A stretch of 64,000 nt of DNA from a virus. Position numbers and translations under genes: made by a program. A model generated the notes under the pieces. That model did no database searches and was not told where the DNA came from. It saw nothing but the letters and a program-made list of their open reading frames with translations. Shown here one piece after another: positions 63,934 to 64,000 of this stretch; within the stretch, counting starts at the first letter, position 1; each line of letters begins with the position of its first letter. The DNA is taken from positions 1 through 64,000 of IMG/VR virus record IMGVR_UViG_3300004369_000011; one strand, 5' to 3'.

Positions 63934-64000
63934 ATGAGCTTAACCACCTCTGTGCCCTCGCGTTTACTTTCTTCCGAGGAGTGGGATGAGCTTAACGCTC
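63934..64000 (+). CDS. Start of a gene cut by the right edge
   Basis: ATG at 63934 opens a frame reading MSLTTSVPSRLLSSEEWDEL that runs past the window. Acidic Trp-containing starts like this occur in some phage terminase-region proteins. The missing terminase could lie just beyond, but the visible 22 residues do not prove it. Confidence 0.45.
   Translation, partial: MSLTTSVPSRLLSSEEWDELNA

Noticed and set aside
1-64000. Integrase, phage RNA polymerase or photosynthesis genes (psbA and the like)
   Set aside because: I looked for their motifs and saw none in the window; this does not exclude them elsewhere in the genome.

Overview
The window reads as part of a double-stranded DNA tailed phage that infects a cyanobacterium, most likely a Synechococcus-type host (a cyanophage). 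The evidence is a virion block (portal, scaffold, an N4-gp56-like major capsid protein, fibres, two lysins), a phage replication block (family A DNA polymerase, SF3 primase-helicase, RecB-like exonuclease, SSB-like protein, ThyX, dCTP deaminase), many very small unidentified genes of the kind common in marine cyanophages, and at least one gene resembling cyanobacterial NblA. I see no tape-measure-sized gene, tail sheath, integrase, phage RNA polymerase or tRNA. The short-tailed (podovirus-like) reading is therefore an inference, and the terminase must lie outside the window. Both window edges cut genes.

Layout. 0-19.5 kb, mostly plus strand: small basic proteins, two tandem family-17-like glycosyltransferases, portal (3.0-5.2), scaffold (4.7-5.7), capsid (7.1-8.2), a second abundant structural protein (8.3-9.1), then internal or tail proteins and a lambda-type transglycosylase (17.6-18.5). 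Short minus-strand cassettes interrupt this block like morons: a membrane protein (5.8-6.2), a Dps-like ferritin with an HTH regulator (16.2-17.0), and a run of DNA-binding and methylase-like proteins (19.4-22.3). 22.5-32 kb, plus: fibre and collar genes, including two giant 14-residue-repeat fibres and the remnant of a third. 28.6-34.5 kb: five Fe(II)/2-oxoglutarate oxygenase-like genes on both strands among the fibre genes. 34.5-39.4 kb: HNH nucleases, candidate holin, GH24-C39 fusion lysin, ThyX.

39.4-61.9 kb is almost entirely minus strand and holds replication and host-takeover genes: primase-helicase, exonuclease, a degraded methylase, SSB-like protein, a repeat protein, PolA, a RavA/ViaA-like AAA plus VWA pair with a DUF3150 protein, Dcd, a winged-helix regulator, then a cascade of small genes joined by ATGA or TAATG overlaps. 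The NblA-like gene sits on the plus strand inside this block.

61.93-63.23 kb is a gene-free 1.3 kb divergence point packed with inverted repeats, including a 17-bp hairpin that is fully paired only as minus-strand RNA. It probably carries the control region (and possibly an origin) for the leftward early genes and the rightward structural genes.

The most unusual points are: this structured region; a roughly 500-nt out-of-frame portal/scaffold overlap; the strand-polarised heptamer CCCGTGG; the phage-borne Dps, NblA-like and RavA-ViaA-like genes; the oxygenase cluster; and a shared C-terminal peptide across fibre genes with a decaying copy. All function calls come from reading motifs by eye; no database search was run.
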